Of a DNA stretch of 43,268 nucleotides, positions 32,545-40,750 are shown in pieces (position 1 is the first letter of the stretch; each line of letters begins with the position of its first letter). A program made the position numbers and the translations under genes. The notes under the pieces are model-generated. The model was not told where the DNA came from. It saw only the letters and a list, made by a program, of their open reading frames with translations, and ran no database searches. Source of the stretch: Gammaproteobacteria bacterium (GTDB lineage: Bacteria; Pseudomonadota; Gammaproteobacteria; Natronospirales; REEB76); assembly GCA_028870845.1 (NCBI GenBank), contig JAGWOR010000022.1:1-43268 (forward strand), read 5' to 3'.

Positions 32545-33568
32545 ATGAAACTGGAATTGCTGTACAACCTGCTGCCAGCACTTGCCGCGCTGCTGGGATT
32601 TTTTGCATGCTTGACGGCGTTTACCCTGTTGCGCAAATTTACCGCGCACCTCCACAACTTCATGCTGCATTCAGTGTCACGACGCCTGCGCGAGCCCGCC
32701 CTGCTGGCAACAGCCGTCCTGGCTGCCTCCGTGGCTGTGCCTTTTGCACACCTGCGATCCCTTGAATCCGGCTTGCTGCATTTACACGCCATCCTGATGA
32801 TCGCCGCGACCGGCTGGGGCAGTGTGCGTGCTTTCGACGTCTGGCGGGACTTCATCAGCCAGAAATACCGGCTGGACAGCACTGACAACTTGCAGGCGCG
32901 CCGGGTACACACCCAAATGCAGGTGCTAAGGCGCATCGCCGCCGGCGCAATTCTGGTTATCAGCATTGCTGCCATGCTCATGACCTTCCCCACGGTACGT
33001 TCCATCGGTGCCACCCTGTTTGCATCCGCCGGCGCCGCAGGATTGATGCTGGGTCTTGCCGCACGACCGGTCATAGGCAATCTGCTGGCCGGGCTGCAGA
33101 TCGCGCTCAGCGAACCCATGCGCATCGACGACGTGGTGATTGTGGAAGGCGAATGGGGCCGGATCGAGGATATCCGCACCACCTAGGTGGTGGTGCGTAT
33201 CTGGGATAAAAGACGGCTGATCGCGCCGCTCAGCTATTTCATCGAAAAACCTTTCCAGAACTGGACGCGGCTGACCAGTGACTTACTGGGCGCGGTGTTC
33301 ATTTACGCCGACTATACCTTGCCGGTGGCTGCAGTACGTGAGGAGCTGCAGCGAATTCTCAACGAGACAAAGTTATGGGACCACAGGGCCAGCGGCCTGG
33401 TGGTAACCGATGCCACGGAGCGCTGCCAACAGCAGCGGCCTGTGGGATTTGCGCTGCCTGGTGCGTGAGCGGCTGCTTGAATTTCTGCAAAACCATAATC
33501 CCCAGTGTCTGCCGCGCAGCCGTGTGGATTTAAACGAGACACCTAACCCGCGCCCGGCCGCTAAATAA
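32545..33568 (+). pseudogene. MscS-family mechanosensitive channel, broken by a stop and a frameshift
   Basis: The first 213 codons encode the membrane part of an MscS-type channel, including the pore-lining GATLFASAGAAGLMLGLAARP and the start of the beta domain (GLQIALSEPMRIDDVVIVEGEWGRIEDIRTT). A TAG at 33184-33186 stops it where the family has Tyr (TTYVVVRIWD), so TAC to TAG is likely. The same frame continues with VVRIWDKRRLIAPLSYFIEKPFQNWTR. A second lesion follows DATER (~33421): the continuation AANSSGLWDLRCLVRERLLEFLQ is found one frame over, from 33422 to a stop at 33568, and roughly eight to ten codons that homologues have between these blocks are missing. A restart at GTG 33187 could at most make a soluble fragment. 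Confidence 0.85.
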
Positions 33569-33614
33569 ATTCCGTCCGAAGGCCGGCATCATGGTGTAGC
33601 CAGTAAGCAATGGT

Positions 33615-34295
33615 TCACGGCGGCGGATGTTTTATAGCCTGCTGATCCGTCCATTTCGATAGCTCATCCGCCATGGTCGGCTTGAAATCGCCGGGACAGG
33701 TGAATGGCGGCATTAGTGCCAGTGTCACCTGATCGCTTGGCGACGGGCCAAATTGGATCGTTTTAAGCTCCAGGCATTTGCCGCCGGTCTTCACAATCCG
33801 GTTGCCATCAATATCGCGATAATTGCCGCCATTCTGCATGCCAGCCGGTTCGTGTGGCGTATTCAGAGCCTCATATAGCGGCGTGTAATGCAGATTTTTC
33901 AATGCCGCAGACGACAGGCTTAGACCCCGCTGTGCCTGGCTGTTGACGCTCACCTCAATTTGCCTTTGCCAGTTAATGGACGGTGGCAGCGGCTTAATGA
34001 CGTTCATCGGAACCGGTTCCATGCTCAAGACATGCAGCGGTTTCAGGCTCGTTTGGTTCACCACAGCGGCTTTGATTCTCAAGCCCGTTGGCTGCGCCAC
34101 GAATCTGCGTTTCGATTGTCCGCTGGTCAGGCGAATCTGGATGGTTTTGACCATGAGCCGAGCTTCCGGTTGCCGGTCAAACAGGAATATGAGCATGGCC
34201 ACGAACACCAGGGTCATGGCTGCGGCTGACATCGCGATCACCGGCTGATTGGGTTGCCAGGGATTTAATGCTCCGGTTGCGAGAGTCAGCGGCAT
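33615..34295 (-). CDS. Membrane-anchored protein of unknown function
   Basis: A 226-aa protein I do not recognise. One hydrophobic segment (AMSAAAMTLVFVAMLIFLFD, residues 21-40) anchors it, with a long periplasmic C-terminal part rich in Pro, Asn and Gln. Two cysteines (GGKCLELK, PPFTCPGDF) near the C-terminus may form a disulfide. The layout (short cytoplasmic tail, one helix, proline-containing periplasmic domain) is superficially like TonB-type or secretion-associated bitopic proteins, but no specific motif is seen. A ribosome site (GGAAA) precedes the ATG by ~5 bp. It lies 40 bp downstream of the EamA exporter on the same strand. Confidence 0.72.
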   Translation of the reverse strand: MPLTLATGALNPWQPNQPVIAMSAAAMTLVFVAMLIFLFDRQPEARLMVKTIQIRLTSGQSKRRFVAQPTGLRIKAAVVNQTSLKPLHVLSMEPVPMNVIKPLPPSINWQRQIEVSVNSQAQRGLSLSSAALKNLHYTPLYEALNTPHEPAGMQNGGNYRDIDGNRIVKTGGKCLELKTIQFGPSPSDQVTLALMPPFTCPGDFKPTMADELSKWTDQQAIKHPPP

Positions 34296-34335
34296 TAGAT
34301 TTCCATTTCGCCCATGCAGCCCTCCAGTTTCAGCA

Positions 34336-35262
34336 TCAACTGCGGTCAGGCTGAATCAATGGCTTTTTCTGCAGCCGGCCGAATCGGGTGGTCACCAGTA
34401 TCACGCCCAGCAGAATCACCAGCATCCCCAGCAGACGCACTGCCTCCACTTTTTCACCCAGCACCAGCCAGCCAAGTATCAGTGCAATGGCCGGATTTAC
34501 ATAGGCAGTGGTGCTGAGCTTGTCGGGCGTGGTTTGCTTGATAAGCCAGATATAGGTGCTGTACGCCAGGCACGATCCAAACACAATCAGATATAGCAAG
34601 GCTGCGACACCATGCACACTCCAGTGGAGCTGCGCGGGCTCGCCGATTCCAATGGCGATGGCTAACAACATAATGCCCCCTAAAAACAGCAGCGTGCCTG
34701 ACAACATCAATGGCGCTACGTTGATGGGATAACTGCGGCCGTAGATGACTCCGCTGCCCCAGCATACCGTGGAAAGCAGTATGGCCAGCTGCGCCCCGAA
34801 ATGCTCGGACGTGAAATGCCTCCCCGGCAACAGCATCATGATCGCGCCGAGGAAACCGATGGCGAGCCCGGCTTTGGCGCGCGCCGAGAGCGGATGACCT
34901 TTCGGCCCAAAGGTGCCAAACCACGCTACCCAGAGTGCCGATGTGATGGCGATGAGCGCCGCCTGGTTGGATTGCACATAGACTTCTCCCCAAGTCACCA
35001 GGCCGTTACCGAGCGTAACCAGTAACAAACCCAGAATCAGTGCATGCCGCCACTCGGCCGAGGTGCGCGGCAGCGAATGGCCGCGCATGCCGGCAATCGC
35101 CATCAGCACCAAACCCGCGATAGTGTTGCGGATACCGGAAAGCAAGCCAGGCGGGATATCAGCAACCCCGATACGGATGGCCAAATACGTGGACCCCCAG
35201 ACGATATATACCACTGCAAATGCCGCCATGATTCGCGGCCGCTGCCGGGCGTCGGCGTTCAT
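34336..35262 (-). CDS. EamA family drug/metabolite exporter (YedA-like)
   Basis: A 308-aa protein with about ten membrane segments in two EamA repeats. It starts with RIMAAFAVVYIVWGSTYLAIRIGV, typical of the YedA/RhaT-like DMT exporters, and the second repeat contains LAYSTYIWLIKQTTPDKLSTTAYVNPAIALILGWL. The ATG at 35262 is preferred, with GGCAGG upstream; the frame extends only to a TTG at 35280. Export of amino acids or small metabolites is the usual role; the substrate is not identifiable. Confidence 0.93.
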   Translation of the reverse strand: MNADARQRPRIMAAFAVVYIVWGSTYLAIRIGVADIPPGLLSGIRNTIAGLVLMAIAGMRGHSLPRTSAEWRHALILGLLLVTLGNGLVTWGEVYVQSNQAALIAITSALWVAWFGTFGPKGHPLSARAKAGLAIGFLGAIMMLLPGRHFTSEHFGAQLAILLSTVCWGSGVIYGRSYPINVAPLMLSGTLLFLGGIMLLAIAIGIGEPAQLHWSVHGVAALLYLIVFGSCLAYSTYIWLIKQTTPDKLSTTAYVNPAIALILGWLVLGEKVEAVRLLGMLVILLGVILVTTRFGRLQKKPLIQPDRS

Positions 35263-35391
35263 GAAATGCCTGCCGGACAAGATACCCTTGTTTCACCCAC
35301 GACAAGCGCACCGGGGGTGTCAAGTCGCACAAGCACGCAGCGTACGCGGTTCATTTCGCGTCTGCGCTTGAAAGACCGCTGTATCGGGCGA

Positions 35392-36186
35392 TCACTCAGA
35401 GCTTCTCTGCTGCTGCTTGCGCTGTTCATCCACCTGTTTTGAACCCGGCACCAGAATGCGTGCCATCAATATGCCGGTTTCGTACAGCAGGTATATCGGT
35501 ACCGACAACAGGGTCATGGACACCACATCCGGCGGCGAAAGAATCATGCCGGCTATGAATGAGCCCACCAGTGCATACGGACGTAACTTGCCGAGTTTGC
35601 CGGGCGTGGTGAAACCACCCCAGACCGCCAACACGATGGCGATCGGCACTTCAAACGCCAGGCCGAACGCAAAGAAGATTGTAAGTACAAAATCCAGATA
35701 GGCATTGATGTCGGTCATGACTTTCACGCCGGCCGGCGCCACTGAATTCAGGAATGCAAAAGCCACCGGAAACAGCACAAAATAGGCGAACGCAACTCCA
35801 CAGTAAAACAGGATCACGCTGGACACCAGCAGCGGAAAAAACATGCGGCGTTCGCTCTTGTACAGCGCCGGCGACATGAAACGCCATACGTGCCATAACA
35901 GCACCGGCACGCTCAGGAACAGCGCCAGCATCAGCGTGAGTTTCATGGGGGTCATGAACGGCGAGGTCACGCTGGTGGCGATCATACTGGAGCCCGCCGG
36001 CAGGCGCCGGATCATGGGCAGGGCGATGAAATCAAACACCCGGTTCTGAAACGGGAATAAGCAAAAAAATACTACCAGCAGTGTTGCGACCCAGAGCAAC
36101 AGCCGGCGGCGCAGTTCCAGAAGGTGTCCGATGACCGACTTGCTGATCAACGGCTCGCTGCCGGGCTCATCCGGAGGGGGATTCAT
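35392..36186 (-). CDS. tatC: Sec-independent translocase subunit TatC
   Basis: TatC is the membrane receptor for twin-arginine signal peptides. The 264-aa protein has six hydrophobic segments and the family phrases ISKSVIGHLLELRRRLL, FMTPMKLTLMLALFLSVPVLLWHVWRF, FGLAFEVPIAIVLAVW and LRPYALVGSFIAGMILSPPDVVSM. The conserved acidic residue of the first cytoplasmic region is present (HLLELRRR), as is the Glu in AFEVP. The start overlaps tatB by 20 bp. It is last in the tatABC operon. Confidence 0.98.
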   Translation of the reverse strand: MNPPPDEPGSEPLISKSVIGHLLELRRRLLLWVATLLVVFFCLFPFQNRVFDFIALPMIRRLPAGSSMIATSVTSPFMTPMKLTLMLALFLSVPVLLWHVWRFMSPALYKSERRMFFPLLVSSVILFYCGVAFAYFVLFPVAFAFLNSVAPAGVKVMTDINAYLDFVLTIFFAFGLAFEVPIAIVLAVWGGFTTPGKLGKLRPYALVGSFIAGMILSPPDVVSMTLLSVPIYLLYETGILMARILVPGSKQVDEQRKQQQRSSE

Positions 36187-36472
36187 GTTTTTCGGGTTCC
36201 TGATTCTTTTTTGCGGCGTTCGCGACGGATGAATCTGAACCCATGAGCTTTATTGGTTGATTCAAAGTCTGACGCACACTATTCGCAGCCTTGCGCATTT
36301 CCTCGGCTGCCAACTCATGCTCAATCTGCTCGGTAAGATGCCGCATGACCGCACGCGCGCGGCCAACCCACAGGCCGATGGTGCGTGCCAGACCCGGCAA
36401 ACGTTCCGGGCCGAACACCACCAAGGCCAGCACGAAGATCAGTGCCAGCTCCCAAAAGCTACCTTCAAACAT
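36167..36472 (-). CDS. tatB: Sec-independent translocase subunit TatB
   Basis: A 101-aa protein with the TatB N-terminus MFEGSFWELALIFVLALVVFGPERLPGLART: a short membrane helix with an early acidic residue, the GPE hinge, then an amphipathic helix and a charged C-terminal tail. TatB pairs with TatC to bind signal peptides. It starts 6 bp after tatA and overlaps tatC by 20 bp. Confidence 0.96.
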   Translation of the reverse strand: MFEGSFWELALIFVLALVVFGPERLPGLARTIGLWVGRARAVMRHLTEQIEHELAAEEMRKAANSVRQTLNQPIKLMGSDSSVANAAKKNQEPEKHESPSG

Positions 36473-36478
36473 GGAAGT

Positions 36479-36688
36479 TTAGTGAGAGGTGTCGTCTGAG
36501 CCGTGCTTGGGTTTGTCATCCGCAGGTTTGCTGTCGGATGCCGGTTCGTTTTCACTTTCGTGCATGCCCTTCTTGAAACCGCGCACCGCCTTGCCGATAT
36601 CTTCCCCGAGCTTAGGTAACTTGGCGGTACCGAAAACCAGCACCACGATAATGAGAATCAACAGGATCTTGCCTACACTGAGTTCCAT
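36479..36688 (-). CDS. tatA: Sec-independent translocase subunit TatA
   Basis: A 69-aa protein with a single membrane helix (KILLILIIVVLVFG), the hinge FGTAKLPKLGEDIGKAVRGFKKGM and an acidic, disordered C-terminus. TatA multimers form the transport element of the Tat system. A strong ribosome site (GGGAGTG) precedes the ATG. It is the first of tatABC; 105 bp separate it from the HisA-like gene upstream on the same strand. Confidence 0.97.
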   Translation of the reverse strand: MELSVGKILLILIIVVLVFGTAKLPKLGEDIGKAVRGFKKGMHESENEPASDSKPADDKPKHGSDDTSH

Positions 36689-36793
36689 GAATCACTCCCG
36701 CGACCCCGTAACAAAAAGCCACAGGGCACGCAAAAACCATGATATTCGCACGCCTATACGGAATATTTTACTCTCAATTCACGCCGGTTTTTC

Positions 36794-37528
36794 TTAGCTG
36801 GATGACCCAGCCTGCGGACTATCGGCAAGTTTTTGCGCCTTGACAAAATCCAAGTTATGGCCAAACAGCACGGTGCCCGCCAGGCTAGTGCTGCCCGCTT
36901 CGCACAGTTGCTGGAGTTCGGCCAATGATTCCGGGCCATGCGCAAGGATTACTGGAATGGTCAACGCCTGAGCCAGTGCACAAGCGGGTTTCATGTGAAA
37001 ATCGCGCGCCTGGCTGGCGGGTTTATCGCTGTACAATATCCCGGCAACGCCTTCACGCTGGAAATGTTCGGCGACTTCAAGTACGCCGTGATTGGCCAGT
37101 TTCGACCAGCCTTCAGCATTTACTTTACCGTCCTTGGTGTCCAGCTCCACCATCACATGTCCCGGAAATTCGAGACACAAATTGTTGATATAGTGCGGTG
37201 TACTCGTGGTTTTAGCGCCCAAAATCACAAACTCGATGCCGGCATCAAAATAACTTTCTACGGTTGCTTCATTAAGTGTTCCGCCGCTGACCTGTAACGG
37301 AATTCCCTGACAAGCTTCGACAATCGAGCGGATCACAGCTGCACTGCTGTCTTTTCCGGATTGGGAACTGTTTAGATCCACCACATGCAGGCGGCGGGCG
37401 CCTGCTGCTACCCAATGTCTGGCCACATCCACTGGTTGGTCTACCGGAGCGGATCGTTTATCGACCTTGATTGCCGTGGTAGGAGTGCATTTTCCGTTCT
37501 TGATCTCGATGACGGGTATCAGCAACAT
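36794..37528 (-). CDS. HisA-like TIM-barrel protein lacking key active-site motifs
   Basis: A 244-aa homologue of HisA (ProFAR isomerase, histidine synthesis). The scaffold is clearly HisA: MLLIPVIEIKNGKC, VARHWVAAGARRLHVVDLN, FPGHVMVELDTKDGKV..GWSKL and AQALTIPVI. The functional loops differ: the catalytic-base position (Asp8 in HisA) is Glu8; the phosphate-binding GGGIRD is SGGTLN (81-86); the second catalytic loop YTDIGRDG is YSDKPASQ (166-173); SGGI after the PVI strand is AHGP (196-199); GR in the last phosphate site is GH (223-224). Asp130 is retained. HisA activity is therefore unlikely, and it is best treated as a HisA-derived pseudoenzyme or an enzyme with a new substrate. It lies directly upstream of tatABC, where relatives often have hisI/hisE. 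Confidence 0.85.
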   Translation of the reverse strand: MLLIPVIEIKNGKCTPTTAIKVDKRSAPVDQPVDVARHWVAAGARRLHVVDLNSSQSGKDSSAAVIRSIVEACQGIPLQVSGGTLNEATVESYFDAGIEFVILGAKTTSTPHYINNLCLEFPGHVMVELDTKDGKVNAEGWSKLANHGVLEVAEHFQREGVAGILYSDKPASQARDFHMKPACALAQALTIPVILAHGPESLAELQQLCEAGSTSLAGTVLFGHNLDFVKAQKLADSPQAGSSS

Positions 37529-37797
37529 CGTGGTCGCCTGTTATCAGTGATTGTCATGCCCCATCTGTGTCGCCGCCGGCAGAAATTCTCCGCAGTGCCT
37601 GCCGCCTGGGCCATGGGGCGCCAGGAATCTAAAACTTCCGTAGGAATCATTTAGGTAATACGTAGTACGGGCAGATCGGGTGCCACCGAACTCCATGTTG
37701 CAAGCATGCAGGATCATGCTTATTCAGGTTTTCTGCAGCTACGGCGCTTAAATCCTAATCCAGCCGTGCGCCAGTGACAATCCATGCCAGCAGGGCG
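37529..37797. other. Intergenic region with a 7-bp hairpin
   Basis: No gene is seen in these 269 bp. A perfect stem AAGCATG / CATGCTT (37702-37708 with 37715-37721) around CAGGAT lies 77 bp past the dtd stop. Read from the dtd side no T-run follows. The region should hold the promoter of the HisA-like gene, but no clear hexamers stand out. Confidence 0.4.
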
Positions 37798-38247
37798 CTA
37801 TTCCAGCGGCTCCGCCCTTAACCAAAAGGTGACCGGTCCGTCATTGACCAGCGCAACCTGCATGTCGGCAGCGAAAATGCCGGAGTGGGTATCAGTGTGG
37901 GCTTCTCCAGCTTGATGTAATAAATATGCGAACAATCGGCTGCCCAATTGCGGTGATGCCGCGGGGGTAAAACTTGGGCGATTTCCCCTGCGGGTATCCG
38001 CCGGCAAGGTGAACTGCGGCACCAGCAACAGCCCACCGCCCGTTTCCCGCAGATCCAGATTCATGCGCCCCGCTTCGTCCGGAAACACGCGATAGGCGAG
38101 CACCCGTTGTAACAAGCGATCCGCCTGGGTTTCCGTATCACCGCGCTCGATACCCACGAATACCAGCAGGCCACGTCCGATCGAGGCCACGGTTTTCCCC
38201 TGAATCTCCACCGAGGCGTGCCGCACACGCTGCAACAGGCCGATCAT
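37798..38247 (-). CDS. dtd: D-aminoacyl-tRNA deacylase
   Basis: Dtd removes D-amino acids (and glycine mis-attached to tRNA-Ala) from tRNA. The 149-aa protein has MIGLLQRVRHASVEI, AYRVFPDEAGRMNLDL and the cross-subunit Gly-cisPro motif VNDGPVTFWL (Gly137-Pro138). The other active-site motif, usually SQFTL, reads PQFTL here (Pro77-Gln78). The ATG overlaps the pip stop as ATGA, so the two are translationally coupled; the pip-dtd pair also occurs in pseudomonads. Confidence 0.95.
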   Translation of the reverse strand: MIGLLQRVRHASVEIQGKTVASIGRGLLVFVGIERGDTETQADRLLQRVLAYRVFPDEAGRMNLDLRETGGGLLLVPQFTLPADTRRGNRPSFTPAASPQLGSRLFAYLLHQAGEAHTDTHSGIFAADMQVALVNDGPVTFWLRAEPLE

Positions 38248-39200
38248 CGCACCGACAAAAGCCCTGCAAATTCGTCCGTCGCTTCCACCAGTGCAGAGCA
38301 GATGCCCGGCTCGCTGGATGCATGCCCGGCATCGGGCACCAGTCGGAACTGCGCCTTAGGCCAGGCTTTGTGCAGCTGCCATGCCGCGATTGCCGGACAT
38401 ACCATATCGTAACGTCCCTGAACGATCACGCCGGGAATGTCACGAATCACGGAAGCATCGCGGATAATCTGATCGGGCGCCAGAAAACAGTCATGCACGA
38501 AATAATGGCATTCGATCCGTGCTATAGCCATGGCCACATCCGGATCGGAAAAATGGTCAACGACGGATGCACTCGGCAACAAGGTTGAACAGCGTGCCTC
38601 GAATAATGACCAGACTTCAGCGGCATGCCTGCGGGTATCTGGATCATCGCTGGTGAGACGTTTGTAATAGGCGTGTATCAGATCTGCACGTTCAGCTTCA
38701 GGAATTGGTGTTACGAAATCCTCAAAGTGGTCGGGGAATACATGCTGGATGCCGTCCTGATAAAACCAATTGAGTTCCGCCGCGGTCACCAGAAAAATGC
38801 CGCGCAGTATCAGCCCCAGTACCCGTTGCGGGTGGCTCTCGGCATACACCAGTGACAGCGTTGAGCCCCAGGAACCGCCGAACACCAGCCAACGTTCAAT
38901 GCCCAGGGCATCGCGAATGCGTTCCATATCTTCCACCAGCGCCTGGGTGGTGTTGTGCACCAGCTCCGCATGCGGGCGTGAGCGACCGCAGCCGCGCTGA
39001 TCGAACAGCACAATGCGGTACCTAGCCGGATCGAAAAACCGACGGTTGTCGGGAGTACAGCCGCCTCCGGGTCCGCCATGCACAAACACCACGGGCACGC
39101 CGTGCGGGTTTCCGCATTCTTCCACATAAAGCTCATGGGGCGCCTGCACCTGCAATTTGCGGGTGGCATATGGCTCGAGAGGGGGAAATAGTTCGCGCAT
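38244..39200 (-). CDS. pip: Proline iminopeptidase
   Basis: An alpha/beta-hydrolase that releases N-terminal proline from peptides (family S33). The 318-aa protein has the oxyanion-hole motif VFVHGGPGGGCTPDNRRFFDP (~38-58), DQRGCGRS, the nucleophile Ser110 in GGSWGSTL, and probable acid Asp265 (GRYDMVCP) and His293 (DAGHASSEPG). No signal peptide is seen, so it is cytoplasmic. It is first in the pip-dtd operon; a T-rich, open intergenic region lies upstream. Confidence 0.96.
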   Translation of the reverse strand: MRELFPPLEPYATRKLQVQAPHELYVEECGNPHGVPVVFVHGGPGGGCTPDNRRFFDPARYRIVLFDQRGCGRSRPHAELVHNTTQALVEDMERIRDALGIERWLVFGGSWGSTLSLVYAESHPQRVLGLILRGIFLVTAAELNWFYQDGIQHVFPDHFEDFVTPIPEAERADLIHAYYKRLTSDDPDTRRHAAEVWSLFEARCSTLLPSASVVDHFSDPDVAMAIARIECHYFVHDCFLAPDQIIRDASVIRDIPGVIVQGRYDMVCPAIAAWQLHKAWPKAQFRLVPDAGHASSEPGICSALVEATDEFAGLLSVR

Positions 39201-39558
39201 GGTTACCGTACTTTCATTGGATGGGACCGCAATATTTGTGTTGCCTGACGTTTACTGCAGCCATGGATGTAAGCCATTTCCTACACCACACGGGGGGTTC
39301 CTCTGGCTGACCGCTAATAGCAAGAGTGGCAGATTACACCTGCCTGCACTGCCAAGGAATGGCGGGACAAGGATGTAACGAGGATCAGGGGCGGGGTAAG
39401 GATCAGCATGGATGCTCGCGCCCTTTGTAGGTAAACTCAATCACCTCTGGCCATGAAGGCCTTGACCCGGCGGTACTCCTTCCGCCGGGTTTTTTATGCC
39501 GCCAAGCATGTGATTTAATCCTGTCTGCCTCCCACTACCCAACGCGGGTCCTGCCACT
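39201..39558. other. 358-bp intergenic region with an orphan terminator, possible small RNA
   Basis: No credible coding frame is present. The region carries a strong plus-strand intrinsic terminator (39465-39495), preceded by a small hairpin GGCC-ATGAA-GGCC (39449-39461). No plus-strand gene lies upstream for over 5 kb, so the terminator either ends a small non-coding RNA made within this gap or stops antisense transcription into or from the pip region. I found no clear promoter hexamers. Confidence 0.4.
39465..39495 (+). terminator. Strong intrinsic terminator (plus strand)
   Basis: ACCCGGCGG (39465-39473), an 8-nt loop and CCGCCGGGT (39482-39490) form a perfect 9-bp stem followed by a run of T. 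It can only act on the plus strand. Its source transcript is not identified. Confidence 0.88.
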
Positions 39559-39954
39559 GTGATGTTTTCGTATCCAACGGTACGGCGCTGGTTGTTGCAG
39601 CTGGCAAGCCTGGGCCACAGCCGCGTGCGGCATGATGCAGTGATGTCCCGGAAACAGCACCATGCGCTGGACGGCGAAACCTTGCTCATTGAAGGCGGAC
39701 GTGACTATGTCACCATCGCCACCTACGACAAGACCACGGAAGCGCATATTGCAAAAGGCCGGCTGGCTGCGGAAGGCATTAGCGCACTGTTGTTCGACGA
39801 TAACATGGTACAGATGGACTGGCTGTATGCCATAGCCCTGGGGGGGATTAAATTGCGGGTCAAGACCGCGGATGAAACTCGGGCCCGTAACATCCTGGCA
39901 ACCGATTATTCCCAGGAGCTGGATGGTGTGGACCTGGGCAAACCCGACCCTTGA
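39559..39954 (+). CDS. DUF2007-domain protein
   Basis: A protein of up to 131 aa. Its C-terminal half is a DUF2007 (putative signal-transducing) domain: VTIATYDKTTEAHIAKGRLAAEGISALLFDDNMVQMDWLYAIALGGIKLRVKTADETRARNIL. This small alpha/beta fold is widespread and of unknown function. The start is uncertain: GTG at 39559, ATG at 39562, or ATG at 39643 (MSRKQHH, 103 aa). None has a clear ribosome site, and the region before residue ~29 has no family support. It converges on the LOG gene across 21 bp. Confidence 0.82.
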   Translation: MMFSYPTVRRWLLQLASLGHSRVRHDAVMSRKQHHALDGETLLIEGGRDYVTIATYDKTTEAHIAKGRLAAEGISALLFDDNMVQMDWLYAIALGGIKLRVKTADETRARNILATDYSQELDGVDLGKPDP

Positions 39955-39975
39955 TCGCAATCTCGCGCTACGGCG

Positions 39976-40701
39976 CTAGAGTTCCAGCAGCGTTTCCCGT
40001 TCCTCAGCCGAAGGCTCAAAACCACGCTCGCCATAGTATTCGAAAATGGTCTTCACCACTTCTGCTGGCGTGTCCACAACCTTGAACAGCGATAAATCCG
40101 TGGCATCGATCATATGCTCGCCGACCATGTGGGCAGTGAGCCAGTCCACGAAGCCTTTCCAGAAGCCGCTGCCTACCAGCAATATCGGGATAGGCATGGT
40201 TTTGCCGGTTTGAATCAGCGTCAGGATTTCGCCCAGCTCATCCAAGGTGCCGAAGCCGCCGGGCAGGACCACGTAGGCCGAGGCATATTTGACGAACATC
40301 ACTTTGCGGGTAAAAAAATGCCTGAATTTCAGTGATAAATCCTGAAATTCGTTGGCGCGCTGCTCATGCGGCAGCTGGATGTTAAGACCGATGCTTGGGG
40401 ACTTGCCTGCATATGCGCCCTTGTTGGCAGCCTCCATGAGTCCGGGGCCACCGCCGGTGACCACCGTGAATCCCGCATCCGACAACGCCCTGCCGATTTG
40501 TTCCGCGAGCCCGTAGTACGCATTTCCAGGCTGGCTGCGTGCCGAGCCGAAAATGCTGACGGAAGGCCGTATGCAAGCCAATTGCTCGAATCCCTCGACG
40601 AACTCGGACATCATGCGGAATATTTTCCAGGATTCGCGGCTGCGGATGGCATCCAGGTCTTCACTGTGGCGGTGTAAATGTCGTTTTACTTCAGCTTTCA
40701 T
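39976..40701 (-). CDS. LOG family protein (TIGR00730; cytokinin-riboside phosphoribohydrolase-like)
   Basis: A 241-aa Rossmann-fold protein with the two LOG signatures: VVTGGGPGLMEAANKGA and VVLPGGFGTLDELGEILT. LOG proteins hydrolyse nucleoside 5'-monophosphates (AMP or cytokinin riboside phosphates) to base and ribose 5-phosphate; longer bacterial forms like this one may act in general nucleotide turnover. The ATG at 40701 has GGAG 8 bp upstream; the longer frame to 40782 runs into uvrD and is rejected. It is 49 bp downstream of uvrD on the same strand. Confidence 0.93.
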   Translation of the reverse strand: MKAEVKRHLHRHSEDLDAIRSRESWKIFRMMSEFVEGFEQLACIRPSVSIFGSARSQPGNAYYGLAEQIGRALSDAGFTVVTGGGPGLMEAANKGAYAGKSPSIGLNIQLPHEQRANEFQDLSLKFRHFFTRKVMFVKYASAYVVLPGGFGTLDELGEILTLIQTGKTMPIPILLVGSGFWKGFVDWLTAHMVGEHMIDATDLSLFKVVDTPAEVVKTIFEYYGERGFEPSAEERETLLEL

Positions 40702-40750
40702 GCTTGCGCTCCATTGAATGAGTAGCCGGCCACAACCATGGTCGCCGGTA

